From: Paucibacter sp963740455
Lineage (GTDB): Bacteria > Pseudomonadota > Gammaproteobacteria > Burkholderiales > Burkholderiaceae_C
NCBI GenBank assembly: GCA_963740455.1
Contig: CAVUEF010000021.1
Span: forward strand, 62,001 to 126,000
Length of the DNA stretch: 64,000 nucleotides
Direction: 5' to 3'
The translations under genes and the position numbers were made by a program. Every line of letters starts with the position of its first letter. Position 1 is the stretch's first letter. The notes below the pieces were generated by a model. The model saw nothing but the letters and a program-made list of their open reading frames with translations. It searched no databases and was not told the origin of the DNA. This document shows, piece by piece, positions 54,010 through 63,349 of the stretch.

Positions 54010-54029
54010 AGCTGGCGTAGCATGCCGCC

Positions 54030-54866
54030 ATGAACGACACCGCCGCCACGCCCCCCATGCAAAATCCCGGCCCGCGCGCCGTGCTGGCCGACGATGAGCG
54101 CTTGATGCGCGACCAGTTGCGCGCACGCCTGGCCGAGGTCTGGCCCGAGCTGCAAATCGTCGCCGAGGCCAAGAACGGCATCGAGGCCGTCAAGCTGGTG
54201 TCCGAACACCAACCCGATCTGGTGTTTCTCGACATCCGCATGCCGGGCATGACCGGCGTCGAGGCGGCGCGCGAGATTGCGCAATTGCCCGACGACGACG
54301 GCGACTGGCCGGGCTGCGAGATCGTCTTCATCACCGCCTACGACCAGTATGCGATCGAGGCCTTCGAGCAAGGCGTGGTCGACTATGTGCTGAAACCCGC
54401 CGAGCGCGAACGCCTGACGATCACGGTCGACCGCATCAAGCAGCGGCTGGCGCGGCGCGGCGCCGCAGACGATGCAGGCGCGCCGCATTTGCAGCAACTA
54501 TTGCACCAATTGGCGCAGCAACTCAGACCCGCAGGCACGCAGCCCTTGAAGTGGATACAGGCCAGCGTCGGCCAGGCAATCCAGATGATTCCGGTCGACG
54601 AGGTGCTGTTCTTCATTTCCGACGAGAAATACACGCGCGTGCAGACCGCCAGCGTCGAGGCGCTGATACGCAAGCCGATCAAGGAACTCGTCGACGAGCT
54701 CGACCCCGAGCAGTTCTGGCAGATCCACCGCTCGACGCTGGTCAACACCAAGGCCATCGCCGGCGTGACGCGCGACATGCGCGGCCGCCAGATGGTCGGT
54801 ATCAAAGGCCTGAGCGAAAAGCTCGAAGTCAGCCGCAGCTACACGCATTTGTTCAAGGGCATGTAG
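54030..54866 (+). CDS. LytTR-type response regulator
   Basis: A 278-residue regulator. The receiver domain has DDE at 21-23, the phosphoaspartate Asp68 in LVFLDIRMPGMTG and the conserved Thr/Lys (FITAYDQYAIEAF, YVLKP). The C-terminal LytTR domain (about 175-275) shows EVLFFISDEKYTRV and FWQIHRSTLVN. It should bind DNA as a dimer and regulate genes not visible here. Confidence 0.93.
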   Translation: MNDTAATPPMQNPGPRAVLADDERLMRDQLRARLAEVWPELQIVAEAKNGIEAVKLVSEHQPDLVFLDIRMPGMTGVEAAREIAQLPDDDGDWPGCEIVFITAYDQYAIEAFEQGVVDYVLKPAERERLTITVDRIKQRLARRGAADDAGAPHLQQLLHQLAQQLRPAGTQPLKWIQASVGQAIQMIPVDEVLFFISDEKYTRVQTASVEALIRKPIKELVDELDPEQFWQIHRSTLVNTKAIAGVTRDMRGRQMVGIKGLSEKLEVSRSYTHLFKGM

Positions 54867-54889
54867 AGCCGCTGCCGCCAGGTCTGCAC

Positions 54890-55555
54890 TCATTTCGGCG
54901 AGGCGCCCGGCGCCAGCGAACTGGCGATCAGCCACTGCGCCGTCCAGTAGCTCGCCAGAATCCACAGCGACGCCGCCGGCAGCGACACGGCAAATCTGTC
55001 GATCGCCAACAAGCTGTCCGAACCGAGGAAGAGCAGCCCGCCGAGCGCCGCCCAGCGCGCCTGCGGATGGCCAGGTGCGCTGCGCCACCATGCCGCCGAT
55101 TGCGCAGCCATGGCGGCCAGACACAGCACATAGACGATCACCGGCGGGCGCAGTGCGGCCGGAATGCCGGGCCACAGCGCACTGAGTACCACACCGGCAA
55201 GTGCGGCATAGCCGGCAAACGGCAGCCACTGCCTTGCAAAGCGCGCCGGCATGCTGAAGGCCGCGATGTAGAAAAGGTGCGCCAGTAGAAAGCTCACCAA
55301 GCCCGGCAGAAAACCCTGCTGCGGCCAGAGCAGGAACACGTCGCCGACCAGCGACAAAGCCAGTCCCGCCAGAATCAGACGCCGCATAGGGGCGCTGGCC
55401 GCGCCGCGCCCCCATGCGTACACGATGATCAGCACGGTGGTCAGCGGCTTGGCCACAAAGCCCAGCGCAACAGGCAGTCCCAGACCGCCCAGCGCGATGA
55501 TGGCCGTGGCTGCACTGAGCAGCGTCAGCAAAGGCAGCGAGCGTTGCATTGACAT
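54890..55555 (-). CDS. YhhN family (lysoplasmalogenase-like) membrane protein
   Basis: A 221-residue protein with eight hydrophobic segments. The family pattern is seen in VAKPLTTVLIIVYAW, GLALSLVGDVFLLWPQ and LAHLFYIAAFS, where acidic residues are conserved, and GALLFLGSDSLLAIDRF. Members cleave the vinyl ether of lysoplasmalogens in animals; in bacteria the substrate is not established. It converges with the response-regulator gene, 23 bases away. Confidence 0.88.
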   Translation of the reverse strand: MSMQRSLPLLTLLSAATAIIALGGLGLPVALGFVAKPLTTVLIIVYAWGRGAASAPMRRLILAGLALSLVGDVFLLWPQQGFLPGLVSFLLAHLFYIAAFSMPARFARQWLPFAGYAALAGVVLSALWPGIPAALRPPVIVYVLCLAAMAAQSAAWWRSAPGHPQARWAALGGLLFLGSDSLLAIDRFAVSLPAASLWILASYWTAQWLIASSLAPGASPK

Positions 55556-55780
55556 GCCCCATTGTGACCGCGCCGCTCGTCGTGCATTTCGCCACTGAGC
55601 AATTGCAGGCAGGGTCCCAGGAGTGGGACTGTTGCTGAGGGCCGATGCCTTGCTGCGCAGTCTGCAGGGCTCAAGTTCAGCCGATACACACAGGTTTTCG
55701 ATCTGGCTCGACCGGATGGTGATCACTCCCGCGCAACGGGCGCATGAAACGCGGTTCAGTCGCAGCAGCTGAAGCATCCT

Positions 55781-57856
55781 TCAGTCTTGCGCAGCGCGCG
55801 CAGCCGCACCAAGCGCCGCCTTGGCAGCCATCTCGGCGCGCTGGCGCTTGAGCCGTTCGCGCGGGTCTTCCTTGGTGCTGGCCTCGTGCAGCTTCATCTC
55901 CTGCACAAAACGGCTCGGGATGGCGGTGACCGTCTCGCGGCCCTTCTTGCGCCGGCGCAGCACGCTTGCGGCCAGCGTGGTGCGCGCGCGCGTGATGCCC
56001 ACGTACATGAGGCGACGCTCTTCTTCGAGACGCTCGGGCGTCATGTCGTCGTCTTCGCTCTTGAACGGCAACAGGCCCTCGTTGACGCCGGCCAGCAGAA
56101 CATGCGGCCATTCCAGCCCTTTGGCGGCGTGCAGCGTCGAGAGCGTCACCACATCGAGGCTGTCGCCGCGTTCGGCCAAAGAGATGATCACGCTGATGGT
56201 CTGCGCCACTTGCAGCACGGTCTGCTTTTCGCTCTCGAACGTGCCGCTGTCGTGCGTGACCTGGCCGCCGCAGCGCTTGGCCATCCAGTCGACGAAGTCC
56301 AGCACATTGCCCCATTTGATCGCGGCGACCTTTTCGCTTTCCTCGCCATCGTGCAGATGCTGCTCGTAGCCGATGTCCTTCAGCCAGCCCATGAAGAACA
56401 GCTTGGCATCGTCGAACCCACTTGTGTGGCGCGCGCGGTATTCGAGGTCGTTCACATAGCGGCCGAATTCGTGCAGCGAGCCGACGGCGCGCGTGCTCAG
56501 CGCCGTACCGAGGCTCTGCGCGAACAGCGCTTCGAACAGGCTGAGCTTCCACTTCGACGCGAACTCGCCCAGCGAGGCCAGCGTCTGATGACCGATGCCG
56601 CGCTTGGGCGCGCCCACCGAGCGCAGGAATGCCGGGTCGTCGTCCTGGTTCACGAGCAGGCGCAGCCAGCCGCACAAGTCCTTGATCTCGGCGCGGTCGA
56701 AATAGCTCTGTCCGCCCGACACCTTGTACGGAATCTCGGCGCGGCGCAGCGCCTTCTCGAGCACCCTGGCCTGGTGATTCGCGCGATACAGGATGGCGAA
56801 GTCGCCGAACAAGACCTGACCCCCTTGTGCGCGCAAGGCCTGGATGCGCGCCACGGCACGCTCGGCCTCGTGCTCCTCGCCATCGCATTCGAGCACCGCC
56901 ACCGGGTCGCCGTCGCCGAGCTCGCTCCACAGCTTCTTCTCGAAGATCTTCGGGTTGCCGGCAATCACGTTGTTGGCGGCGCGCAGTATCGATCCGGTGG
57001 AGCGGTAGTTCTGTTCGAGCGCAATCACCTTGAGCGTCGGATATTCGATCGGCAGGCGTTTCAGGTTGTCGATGGTCGCGCCGCGCCAGCCGTAAATGCT
57101 CTGGTCGTCGTCGCCGACCGCGGTGAACATGCCCGCCTTGCGGTCGTCCGGGTGATCGACCAGCGCCTTGAGCAGCTCGTACTGCACGGCGTTGGTGTCC
57201 TGGTATTCATCGACCAGCACATAGCGCAATTGGTCCTGCCACTTGGCACGCGCCTGCGCGTTGGTGGTGAGCAGATGCAGCGGCAGGCTGATCAGGTCGT
57301 CGAAGTCGACCGCCTGGAAGGCGCTCAGCCGCTCTTCATAGCGCTGCATCACGCGCACCGCCAGCTGCTCGTCGTCGCCGGCGGCGACACGCGCCGCGCG
57401 CTCTGCGTTGAGTCCCTGGTTCTTCCACAAGCTGATGGTCCACTGCCAGCGCTTGGCCTGGGCCAGATCGGTGGTGCCACCGGCGTCCTTCAGCACATTG
57501 AGCACATCGTCGCTGTCGAGGATGGAGAACTTCTCTTTCAGCCCCAGATGCACGCCGTCGGCGCGCAGGATGCGCACGCCCAGCGAGTGGAAGGTGCTGA
57601 TGGCCAGGTCCTTGGCGGCCTTGGCGCCGACCAGCCCCTTGGCGCGCTCGCGCATTTCCTGCGAGGCCTTGTTGGTGAAGGTGATGGCGGCGATGTGCTT
57701 AGGCAAGTAGCCGGCCTGCAGCAGCTTGGCGATCTTGTGCGTGATCACGCGCGTCTTGCCCGAACCCGCGCCGGCCAGCACCAGGCAGGGGCCGCCCAGA
57801 TAGTGGACGGCTTCGAGCTGCGCGGGATTGAGTGAGGGAGGTGCTGCGTCGGCCAT
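55781..57856 (-). CDS. rep: ATP-dependent DNA helicase Rep (UvrD family)
   Basis: A 691-residue superfamily 1 helicase. Motif I is LVLAGAGSGKTRVITHKI, motif II VLVDEYQDTN, motif III GDDDQSIYGWRGA, motif IV VIALEQNYRST, motif V STLHAAKGLEWPHV and motif VI YVGITRARTTL. The text FAILYRANHQARVLEKALRRAEIPYKVSGGQSYFDRAEIKD is typical of Rep rather than UvrD. GGAA precedes ATG 57856. A CAAGACCTGACCC motif lies in frame at 56810-56822 and encodes GQVL just before the FAILYRANHQ block. Divergent from the AEC transporter gene. Confidence 0.93.
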   Translation of the reverse strand: MADAAPPSLNPAQLEAVHYLGGPCLVLAGAGSGKTRVITHKIAKLLQAGYLPKHIAAITFTNKASQEMRERAKGLVGAKAAKDLAISTFHSLGVRILRADGVHLGLKEKFSILDSDDVLNVLKDAGGTTDLAQAKRWQWTISLWKNQGLNAERAARVAAGDDEQLAVRVMQRYEERLSAFQAVDFDDLISLPLHLLTTNAQARAKWQDQLRYVLVDEYQDTNAVQYELLKALVDHPDDRKAGMFTAVGDDDQSIYGWRGATIDNLKRLPIEYPTLKVIALEQNYRSTGSILRAANNVIAGNPKIFEKKLWSELGDGDPVAVLECDGEEHEAERAVARIQALRAQGGQVLFGDFAILYRANHQARVLEKALRRAEIPYKVSGGQSYFDRAEIKDLCGWLRLLVNQDDDPAFLRSVGAPKRGIGHQTLASLGEFASKWKLSLFEALFAQSLGTALSTRAVGSLHEFGRYVNDLEYRARHTSGFDDAKLFFMGWLKDIGYEQHLHDGEESEKVAAIKWGNVLDFVDWMAKRCGGQVTHDSGTFESEKQTVLQVAQTISVIISLAERGDSLDVVTLSTLHAAKGLEWPHVLLAGVNEGLLPFKSEDDDMTPERLEEERRLMYVGITRARTTLAASVLRRRKKGRETVTAIPSRFVQEMKLHEASTKEDPRERLKRQRAEMAAKAALGAAARAAQD

Positions 57857-57962
57857 GGCGTTCCTGAAGGGCCGCGCATGATAGCGAAGCTGCTGCGGCG
57901 CGCTTGTGCTAGGCAGGAGGACGCCGGGGCCGCGGCACGCCGGTAGGCCATACTTGGCACTG

Positions 57963-58946
57963 ATGACAAGCGAACTCTGGATCAAGCTGGCCGTGATGCT
58001 GATGGTGGCGGCCATCGGCTGGGGCGCCGGGCGGACACGACTGCTGGGCGGCGCCGACACGGTTCAATCCGTGTCCAACCTGGCTTTCTATCTGTTCACC
58101 CCTGCGCTGCTGTTCCGCACCACGGCGCGGCTCGACTTCCACACCATGCCCTGGGGCACGCTGATGGCCTTCTTCGGGCCGGCCGTGGGCTGGCTGCTGC
58201 TCGTCTATGCGTTCAACCAGTGGCGCGCCCGCACGCGCAGCCCGACGCCAGTGCCCGAGCCCGCCTTGCCCGCAGTGCGCGCCGTCACCGCCAGTTTCGG
58301 CAACACCTTGCAGATCGGCCTGCCCTTTGTGGCGGCGGTCTATGGCGATGCGGGACTGAGCATCCACGTCACCATCATCAGCCTGCACGCGTTGACGCTG
58401 CTGACCTTGGCCACGCTGCTGGCTGAGTTGGACATCGCGCGCGCCGCACATCGCACTGGCCAGGGCGCGGCGCTGCTTGTCACGCTCGGCCAGACCGCCA
58501 AGAGCACGCTCATCCACCCCGTCATCCTGCCGGTGCTCGCCGGCCTCATCTGGAATCTGCTGGACTTGCCGCTGTGGCCCTTGCTGGACGCCGTTCTGCA
58601 ATCGCTGGGCGCGGCGGTGGTGCCGGTCTGCCTGGTGCTGATCGGTCTGTCGCTGGCGCATTACGGCGTGGGCGGCGCAGTGTCCGGTGCCTTGGCCCTG
58701 GTGCTGGGCAAGATGCTGTGCATGCCCGCGCTGGTGCTGCTGGTGGGCCATTGGATGCTCGGACAAAGCGGCATGCCGCTGGCGGTGATCGTGATGGCCG
58801 CGGCACTGCCGGTGGGCTCCAACCCGCTGCTGTTTGCGCAGCGCTACCGCACGCAGGAAGCCCAGACCACGGCGGCCATCGTGATCTCGACGCTCGCCTT
58901 TGTCGTGATCGCGCCGCTGTGGTTGATGGTGCTGGCCAAGGTTTAG
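57963..58946 (+). CDS. AEC family transporter
   Basis: A 327-residue membrane protein with about ten hydrophobic segments and the opening LAVMLMVAAIGWGAGRTRLLGGADTVQSVSNLAFYLFTPALLFRTTARL, typical of auxin efflux carrier-like (AEC) permeases. The substrate is a small organic acid in characterised members. The TAG stop at 58944-58946 is followed directly by RepI copy D. Confidence 0.9.
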   Translation: MTSELWIKLAVMLMVAAIGWGAGRTRLLGGADTVQSVSNLAFYLFTPALLFRTTARLDFHTMPWGTLMAFFGPAVGWLLLVYAFNQWRARTRSPTPVPEPALPAVRAVTASFGNTLQIGLPFVAAVYGDAGLSIHVTIISLHALTLLTLATLLAELDIARAAHRTGQGAALLVTLGQTAKSTLIHPVILPVLAGLIWNLLDLPLWPLLDAVLQSLGAAVVPVCLVLIGLSLAHYGVGGAVSGALALVLGKMLCMPALVLLVGHWMLGQSGMPLAVIVMAAALPVGSNPLLFAQRYRTQEAQTTAAIVISTLAFVVIAPLWLMVLAKV

Positions 58947-58947
58947 A

Positions 58948-59389
58948 TTGCCGGGATGGCGCCCCGGCAGCCGCCTGGCACGTTCCGAACAGCATGTCGG
59001 GATGGCGTCCCGACAGCCGCCTCACTTTCTTTGCTTCGCCAAAGAAAGTAAGCAAAGAAAGGCGACCCGGATGCGGCGCCCCTTGAGTACAAGGGGTCCC
59101 TTCCGGTGCTCACAAGCTGGGGGGGGCTTTCACGCAAACTCGCCCTTGGGTACAAGGGCTCAAACAGTGCGTGAAAGTCGCGGGAATACCGCTCCGACCC
59201 CAGCTTGCTCCGCTCCTCAGCGCCGCATACGGGCAACACACCCCGGCTCGCCTTCGGCATCGCGCTCGGTCGAGGTGGCACGGTCAAGCAAGACCTGACC
59301 CTTGCAAATGCCGTTGGACTTGCCACACCGACCTACCGGTGGAGATATCAGGACCGTCCCTGACGGCCTGCCATTCACTTGTTGCTCAG
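58948..59389 (-). repeat. RepI copy D
   Basis: Copy D has two tandem versions of the first GC-rich hairpin (GCCGGGATGGCGCCCCGGCA at 58950-58969 and TCGGGATGGCGTCCCGA at 58997-59013), then ACTTTCTTTG/CAAAGAAAGT, CCCCTTGAGTACAAGGGG and the branched stem with tip GCCCTTGGGTACAAGGGC. The constant segment and an attC R' follow. It begins one base after the AEC stop codon and, with attC-D, fills the 558-base gap 58947-59504. Confidence 0.85.
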
Positions 59390-59503
59390 TCTCAACGTCA
59401 AAGTTGAGCCGCGCTGTGCGACGCCGGGCCGCGAGGCGCAACATGAGCCGAGGCGCCTCGCGGCCCGGCGTCGCATAGCGTCGGTTCCAACGACATGTTA
59501 GGC
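59390..59503 (-). other. attC site D
   Basis: In minus orientation: R'' GCCTAAC (59497-59503, exact RYYYAAC) two bases after the stop of the DUF6624 gene; L'' GTTGGAACCG pairs with L' CGGCTCAAC leaving one unpaired base; a perfect inner stem of 23 bp (TGCGACGCCGGGCC... and its complement); R' GTTGAGA (59390-59396, one position off GTTRRRY). This is the best attC in the window together with the next site. Confidence 0.8.
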
Positions 59504-59504
59504 C

Positions 59505-60125
59505 TCATTGCTTTCCGCACTGAGGCGGAAGAACGGTTTGGTACACAAGCTGCTTGTAATCGCCAAGGTTTGGCCAACCCAGCGCCTTCCGACGTTGTTC
59601 AACATGTTCACGGTCATCGAGCGTAGCGAACTCAAATTCACACGGCGCAACCTGCTTGAGTTGCGTCCCATATTTCTGAGGGATGCCGTCGGCCACGTCT
59701 AGTCGATCGGAGAGATACGCGAACTGCGTCTCCGATCCTTCCCCGACCGTAAGCTTGCGCCGAACCTCCTGAAGGAACGCACGTTGAAACGCACGGTCAT
59801 GATCGGCGTGCTGGGCAATCAGCCACGCATCGTCCACCGCTGACTGACCATGTTTGACTTTGTCGGGCCATCCGCAATCATGAACGAGTTGCTTGAGGCG
59901 CTCGGTGTTTCCACGATCAACAATCTCGGCGATCTCGATGAATCTTGGAGGATTCGAAGCTGTCCTATTTTGTAGTTCGCCCAAGTCCCAGCCTGTCCGC
60001 ACCGCTTGATCAGTGCCAACCATTGTCGACAAATGCGCTGCGTATTCGTGGCACTTTGCCTTCGGTGCGGCATGCGTGGAGCAGCAAGCAATCAGCAGGA
60101 GTGCAATGGCGAAGGTGCGTTTCAT
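59505..60125 (-). CDS. DUF6624 family cassette protein
   Basis: A 206-residue exported protein (signal peptide MKRTFAIALLLIACCSTHA) with the DUF6624 pattern near the C-terminus: DDAWLIAQHADHDRAFQRAFL, AYLSDRLDVADGIPQKYGTQLKQV. Function unknown. The ATG at 60125 lies four bases after a perfect R' core GTTAGGC (minus strand, 60129-60135) and the stop is two bases from the R'' of attC-D. It is therefore a complete gene cassette. Base composition is lower in GC than the flanking genes. Confidence 0.88.
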   Translation of the reverse strand: MKRTFAIALLLIACCSTHAAPKAKCHEYAAHLSTMVGTDQAVRTGWDLGELQNRTASNPPRFIEIAEIVDRGNTERLKQLVHDCGWPDKVKHGQSAVDDAWLIAQHADHDRAFQRAFLQEVRRKLTVGEGSETQFAYLSDRLDVADGIPQKYGTQLKQVAPCEFEFATLDDREHVEQRRKALGWPNLGDYKQLVYQTVLPPQCGKQ

Positions 60126-60128
60126 GAG

Positions 60129-60213
60129 GCCTAACGAATAGCGTTTATCTGACGCCAAGCCAAGGGTGAACGAAGGCACAGTGGTGCATGGCGTCAGATA
60201 AACCTTGTTGGAC
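60129..60213 (-). other. attC site E
   Basis: In minus orientation: R'' GTCCAAC (60207-60213, exact RYYYAAC), arms GGTTTATCTGACGCCA and TGGCGTCAGATAAAC that pair over 15 bases, a loop with partial pairing, and R' GTTAGGC (60129-60135, exact GTTRRRY) immediately before the cassette start. It is the attC of a now missing preceding cassette. Confidence 0.8.
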
Positions 60214-60442
60214 TGAACCGCCGCTCGAATGGCAGCTCGTAAATTGGATAGGGCAATATACGTTTTCAGGGCGATGGCAGGCTATCGGGGTTCACCCTTT
60301 GGTGATGCCTTTGGGTGCATCGGGTACCCACTAGGGGTCAGGTCTTTACTATTAACTTCTTGCGATGACCGCTCAAGTGGCCTTTTCGCTTGGATCAGAA
60401 ATCCAGCGCTTCGCGTGCCATGCACGCGAAGCCACACAAAGC

Positions 60443-60745
60443 GATGCCGCAGGCGAGCCGTGGCGTGTTCCCCGTATGCGGCGCTGAGGAGCGGAGCAAG
60501 CTGGGGTCGGAGCGGTATGGCCGCGACTTTCACGCATGTTTGAGGCGTTGATACCTTTGGGGACAGACCGCGAAGCGCTCTGTCCCCTCTAGCTGAGAGG
60601 CCGAGTTTGCGTGAAAGCCCCCCAGCTTGTGAGCACCGGAAGGGACCCCTTGTACCCAAGGGGCGCCGCATCCGGGTCGCCTTTCTTTGCTTACTTTCTT
60701 TGGCGAAGCAAAGAAAGTGAGGCGGCCGCCGGCACGCCATCCCGG
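60443..60745 (+). repeat. RepI copy E (core only, opposite orientation)
   Basis: Inverted relative to copy D and on the other side of the cassette. Elements in order: GATGCCGCAGGCGAGCC, CCCCAGCTT-paired branched stem with the long tip GGGGACAGA/TCTGTCCCC (as in copy B), CCCCTTGTACCCAAGGGG and ACTTTCTTTG/CAAAGAAAGT. It ends 42 bases before proA. The segment 60214-60442 ahead of it holds nothing recognisable except GGGGTCAGGTCTT (60337-60349), the complement of the CAAGACCTGACCC motif. Confidence 0.83.
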
Positions 60746-60787
60746 CTCGCTGTGGCTCAGCCAAGCATCTGGGAGAATAGCCGCACC

Positions 60788-62080
60788 ATGAGCAACCCGC
60801 CCGTACCCGTCGACCTTCAGCAGTACATGGCCAAAGTGGGCCAGGCCGCGCGCCTGGCCGCCGGCCAGATGGCCGCGGCGCCCACCGCAGCCAAGAACGC
60901 CGCACTGCTCGCCTTGGCGCGACGCCTGCGCGCCCAAGGTGCAGCCTTGCAGGCCGCCAACGCCAAAGACCTTGAAGCAGCAATCAAAGCCGGCCTGGAC
61001 GCGCCGATGGTTGATCGCCTGCGCCTCACGCCGCAGGTGCTGGAGACGGTGGCGCTCGGCTGCGAGCAGATTGCCGCCATGCCCGACCCCATCGGCGAAA
61101 TCACGGGTGTGAAGCGCCAGCCCAGCGGCATCAGCGTGGGCCAGATGCGCGTGCCATTGGGCGTGTTCGGCATGATTTACGAGAGCCGCCCGAATGTGAC
61201 GATCGAGGCCGCGTCGCTGGCCATCAAGAGCGGCAACGCCTGCATCTTGCGTGGCGGCTCCGAGGCGATGCAGTCCAATCTGGTGCTCGCTGCGCTGGTG
61301 CGCAATGCGCTGGCCGAGGCCGGATTGCCGTCCGATGCGGTGCAACTGGTCAACACCACCGACCGCGCCGCGGTCGGCCATCTGATCACCATGCCCGAGT
61401 ATGTCGACGTGATCATTCCGCGCGGCGGCAAGGGCTTGATTGCGCGCATCAGCGCCGACGCCAAGGTGCCGGTCATCAAGCACCTGGACGGCAACTGCCA
61501 TATCTATGTCGATGCCGAGGTCGATCTGGCGCAGGCGCTGGCGGTCACCGACAACGCCAAGACACAGAAGTACAGCCCCTGCAACGCGGCCGAATCGCTG
61601 CTCGTGCACGCAGCCCAGGCGGCAAGCTTCCTGCCAAAGATTGGCGCGCTGTTTGCCGCCAAGGGGGTCGAGATGCGCTGCTGCCCGGCCAGCCTGCATA
61701 TCTTGCACGCAGTGGCGGGCGCCAAGCTGGCGACGGCGACCGAAGCCGACTGGAGCGAGGAATACCTGGCGCCCATCATCAGCATCAAGCTCGTCAACGA
61801 TCTTGACGCGGCCGTCGCGCATATCAACCGCTATGGCTCGCACCACACCGACGCGATCCTCACCACCAACCACATCAACGCGATGCGGTTCTTGCGCGAG
61901 GTCGACTCGGCCAGCGTGATCGTCAATGCCAGCACACGCTTTGCCGACGGCTTCGAATACGGGCTGGGCGCCGAGATCGGCATCTCGACCGACAAGTTCC
62001 ACGCGCGCGGGCCGGTCGGCCTGGAGGGCCTGACCTCGATGAAATGGATCGTGCTCGGGCAGGGCGAGGTGCGGCAGTGA
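60788..62080 (+). CDS. proA: Gamma-glutamyl phosphate reductase
   Basis: Second step of proline synthesis: NADPH-dependent reduction of gamma-glutamyl phosphate to glutamate-5-semialdehyde. 430 residues, usual length about 417. The catalytic cysteine is in KYSPCNAAESLLVH, with VPLGVFGMIYESRPNVT, CILRGGSEAMQSN and IVNASTRFADGFEYGLGAEIGIST intact. RepI copy E lies directly upstream, so the promoter may sit within or next to the repeat. The stop overlaps queC by GTGA. Confidence 0.96.
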   Translation: MSNPPVPVDLQQYMAKVGQAARLAAGQMAAAPTAAKNAALLALARRLRAQGAALQAANAKDLEAAIKAGLDAPMVDRLRLTPQVLETVALGCEQIAAMPDPIGEITGVKRQPSGISVGQMRVPLGVFGMIYESRPNVTIEAASLAIKSGNACILRGGSEAMQSNLVLAALVRNALAEAGLPSDAVQLVNTTDRAAVGHLITMPEYVDVIIPRGGKGLIARISADAKVPVIKHLDGNCHIYVDAEVDLAQALAVTDNAKTQKYSPCNAAESLLVHAAQAASFLPKIGALFAAKGVEMRCCPASLHILHAVAGAKLATATEADWSEEYLAPIISIKLVNDLDAAVAHINRYGSHHTDAILTTNHINAMRFLREVDSASVIVNASTRFADGFEYGLGAEIGISTDKFHARGPVGLEGLTSMKWIVLGQGEVRQ

Positions 62081-62805
62081 CGCCGATCGATCCACGCACC
62101 GCCATCGTGCTGTTCAGCGGCGGCCAGGACTCCACGGTCTGCCTGGCCTGGGCGCTGCAGCGTTATGCCAAGGTCGAGACGCTCGGTTTCGACTACGGCC
62201 AACGCCACCGCATCGAACTGCAGTGCCGGCAGACGGTGCTGATTGAATTGCGCGCGCAGTTTCCGCACTGGTCGAACGCGCTCGGCCAGGACCATCTGCT
62301 CGATCTGAAGCTGCTGGGCCAGATCTCGGACACGGCGCTGACCGACGAGCGCGCTATTCAAATGCAGGCCAACGGACTGCCCAACACCTTTGTGCCAGGG
62401 CGCAACCTGTTGTTCCTCACCTTCGCCGCTGCGCTGGCCTACCGCCGGGGCGCCAGCGTGCTGGTGGGCGGCATGTGCGAGACCGATTATTCGGGCTACC
62501 CCGACTGCCGCGACAACACGCTGAAGGCCTTGCAGGTGGCGCTCAGCCTGGGGCTGGACGCGCCGATGACGCTGGAGACGCCGCTGATGTTCCTGACCAA
62601 GGCGCAGACCTGGGGCTTGAGCGAAACGCACGGTGGCGCGGCGCTCGTTGAGCTGATCATCGAGCACACGCACACCTGCTACCTCGGCGAGCGCGGCGCG
62701 CGCCACGCTTGGGGCCACGGCTGCGGCCACTGCCCGGCGTGTGCCTTGCGGCAACGCGGCTTCGACGAGTTCGTCGCGGGCTCCAAGCCAGGTGTCGCCA
62801 GCTGA
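62077..62805 (+). CDS. queC: 7-cyano-7-deazaguanine synthase QueC
   Basis: Makes preQ0 from 7-carboxy-7-deazaguanine, ammonia and ATP for queuosine. 242 residues from a GTG that overlaps the proA stop. The PP-loop SGGQDSTVCLAWAL is near the N-terminus, with TLGFDYGQRHRIE, FVPGRNLLFLT and CETDYSGYPDCRD. Zinc ligands are in HTCYLGE and GCGHCPACALRQRGF. An operon with proA is unusual but supported by the overlap. Confidence 0.96.
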   Translation: MTPIDPRTAIVLFSGGQDSTVCLAWALQRYAKVETLGFDYGQRHRIELQCRQTVLIELRAQFPHWSNALGQDHLLDLKLLGQISDTALTDERAIQMQANGLPNTFVPGRNLLFLTFAAALAYRRGASVLVGGMCETDYSGYPDCRDNTLKALQVALSLGLDAPMTLETPLMFLTKAQTWGLSETHGGAALVELIIEHTHTCYLGERGARHAWGHGCGHCPACALRQRGFDEFVAGSKPGVAS

Positions 62806-63347
62806 TGGGTTGGACCTGGCTCGGCGTGTTGCTGGCGTGCGTGCTGCTGTTCTGGACGATCGGCGCCTACAACCGCGTCACTCAATTGCGCAACGGCATC
62901 GACGCGGCCTACGGCAAGCTCGACTTGCAACTGGCGACGCGCGCCAAGCTCGTCCAGCGCTTGATCGACTTGCTGCACCCCGAGCTGGTGACCGAACAAG
63001 CATCGTTCGACGCTCTGCACGCCGCGCAACAGGCCGTCGACGCCGCTGCGGCGCAGGTGCGTGCAAGACCTGGCGCACCCCATGCGGTAAAGCAGCTGAC
63101 CTTGGCGGGGGCCGTGCATGCCGCGGCGCTGGCGCGGCTGTTGGCTTTGCTTGACCAGCATGCCGAGTTGCACAGCCGCGCCGACCTGCAGCCGCTGCTC
63201 GAAGCGCTCAAGACGACCGAAGGCCAGTATTCATTTGCGCGCCAGGTGTTCAACGAGGCAGTGCGCATCTACAACGAGGCGCTCAATCAATTTCCGACCC
63301 GCGTGCTGGTCAGCTTGTTTGGCTTCAAACAGGCCCACCCGCTGTAA
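62805..63347 (+). CDS. LemA family protein
   Basis: A 180-residue protein with one N-terminal membrane helix (WTWLGVLLACVLLFWTIGAYN) and the LemA helical bundle: YNRVTQLRNGIDAAYGKLDLQLATRAKLVQRLIDL at the start and FARQVFNEAVRIYNEALNQFPTRVL at the end, which matches the conserved R-x-Y-N-x2-V-x-x-Y pattern. The start overlaps the queC stop as TGATG. Role unknown. Confidence 0.9.
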   Translation: MGWTWLGVLLACVLLFWTIGAYNRVTQLRNGIDAAYGKLDLQLATRAKLVQRLIDLLHPELVTEQASFDALHAAQQAVDAAAAQVRARPGAPHAVKQLTLAGAVHAAALARLLALLDQHAELHSRADLQPLLEALKTTEGQYSFARQVFNEAVRIYNEALNQFPTRVLVSLFGFKQAHPL

Positions 63348-63349
63348 AT

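Noticed and set aside
55787..57835. Long open frame antisense to rep
   Set aside because: Same GC-bias artefact; the Rep helicase motifs are all on the other strand.
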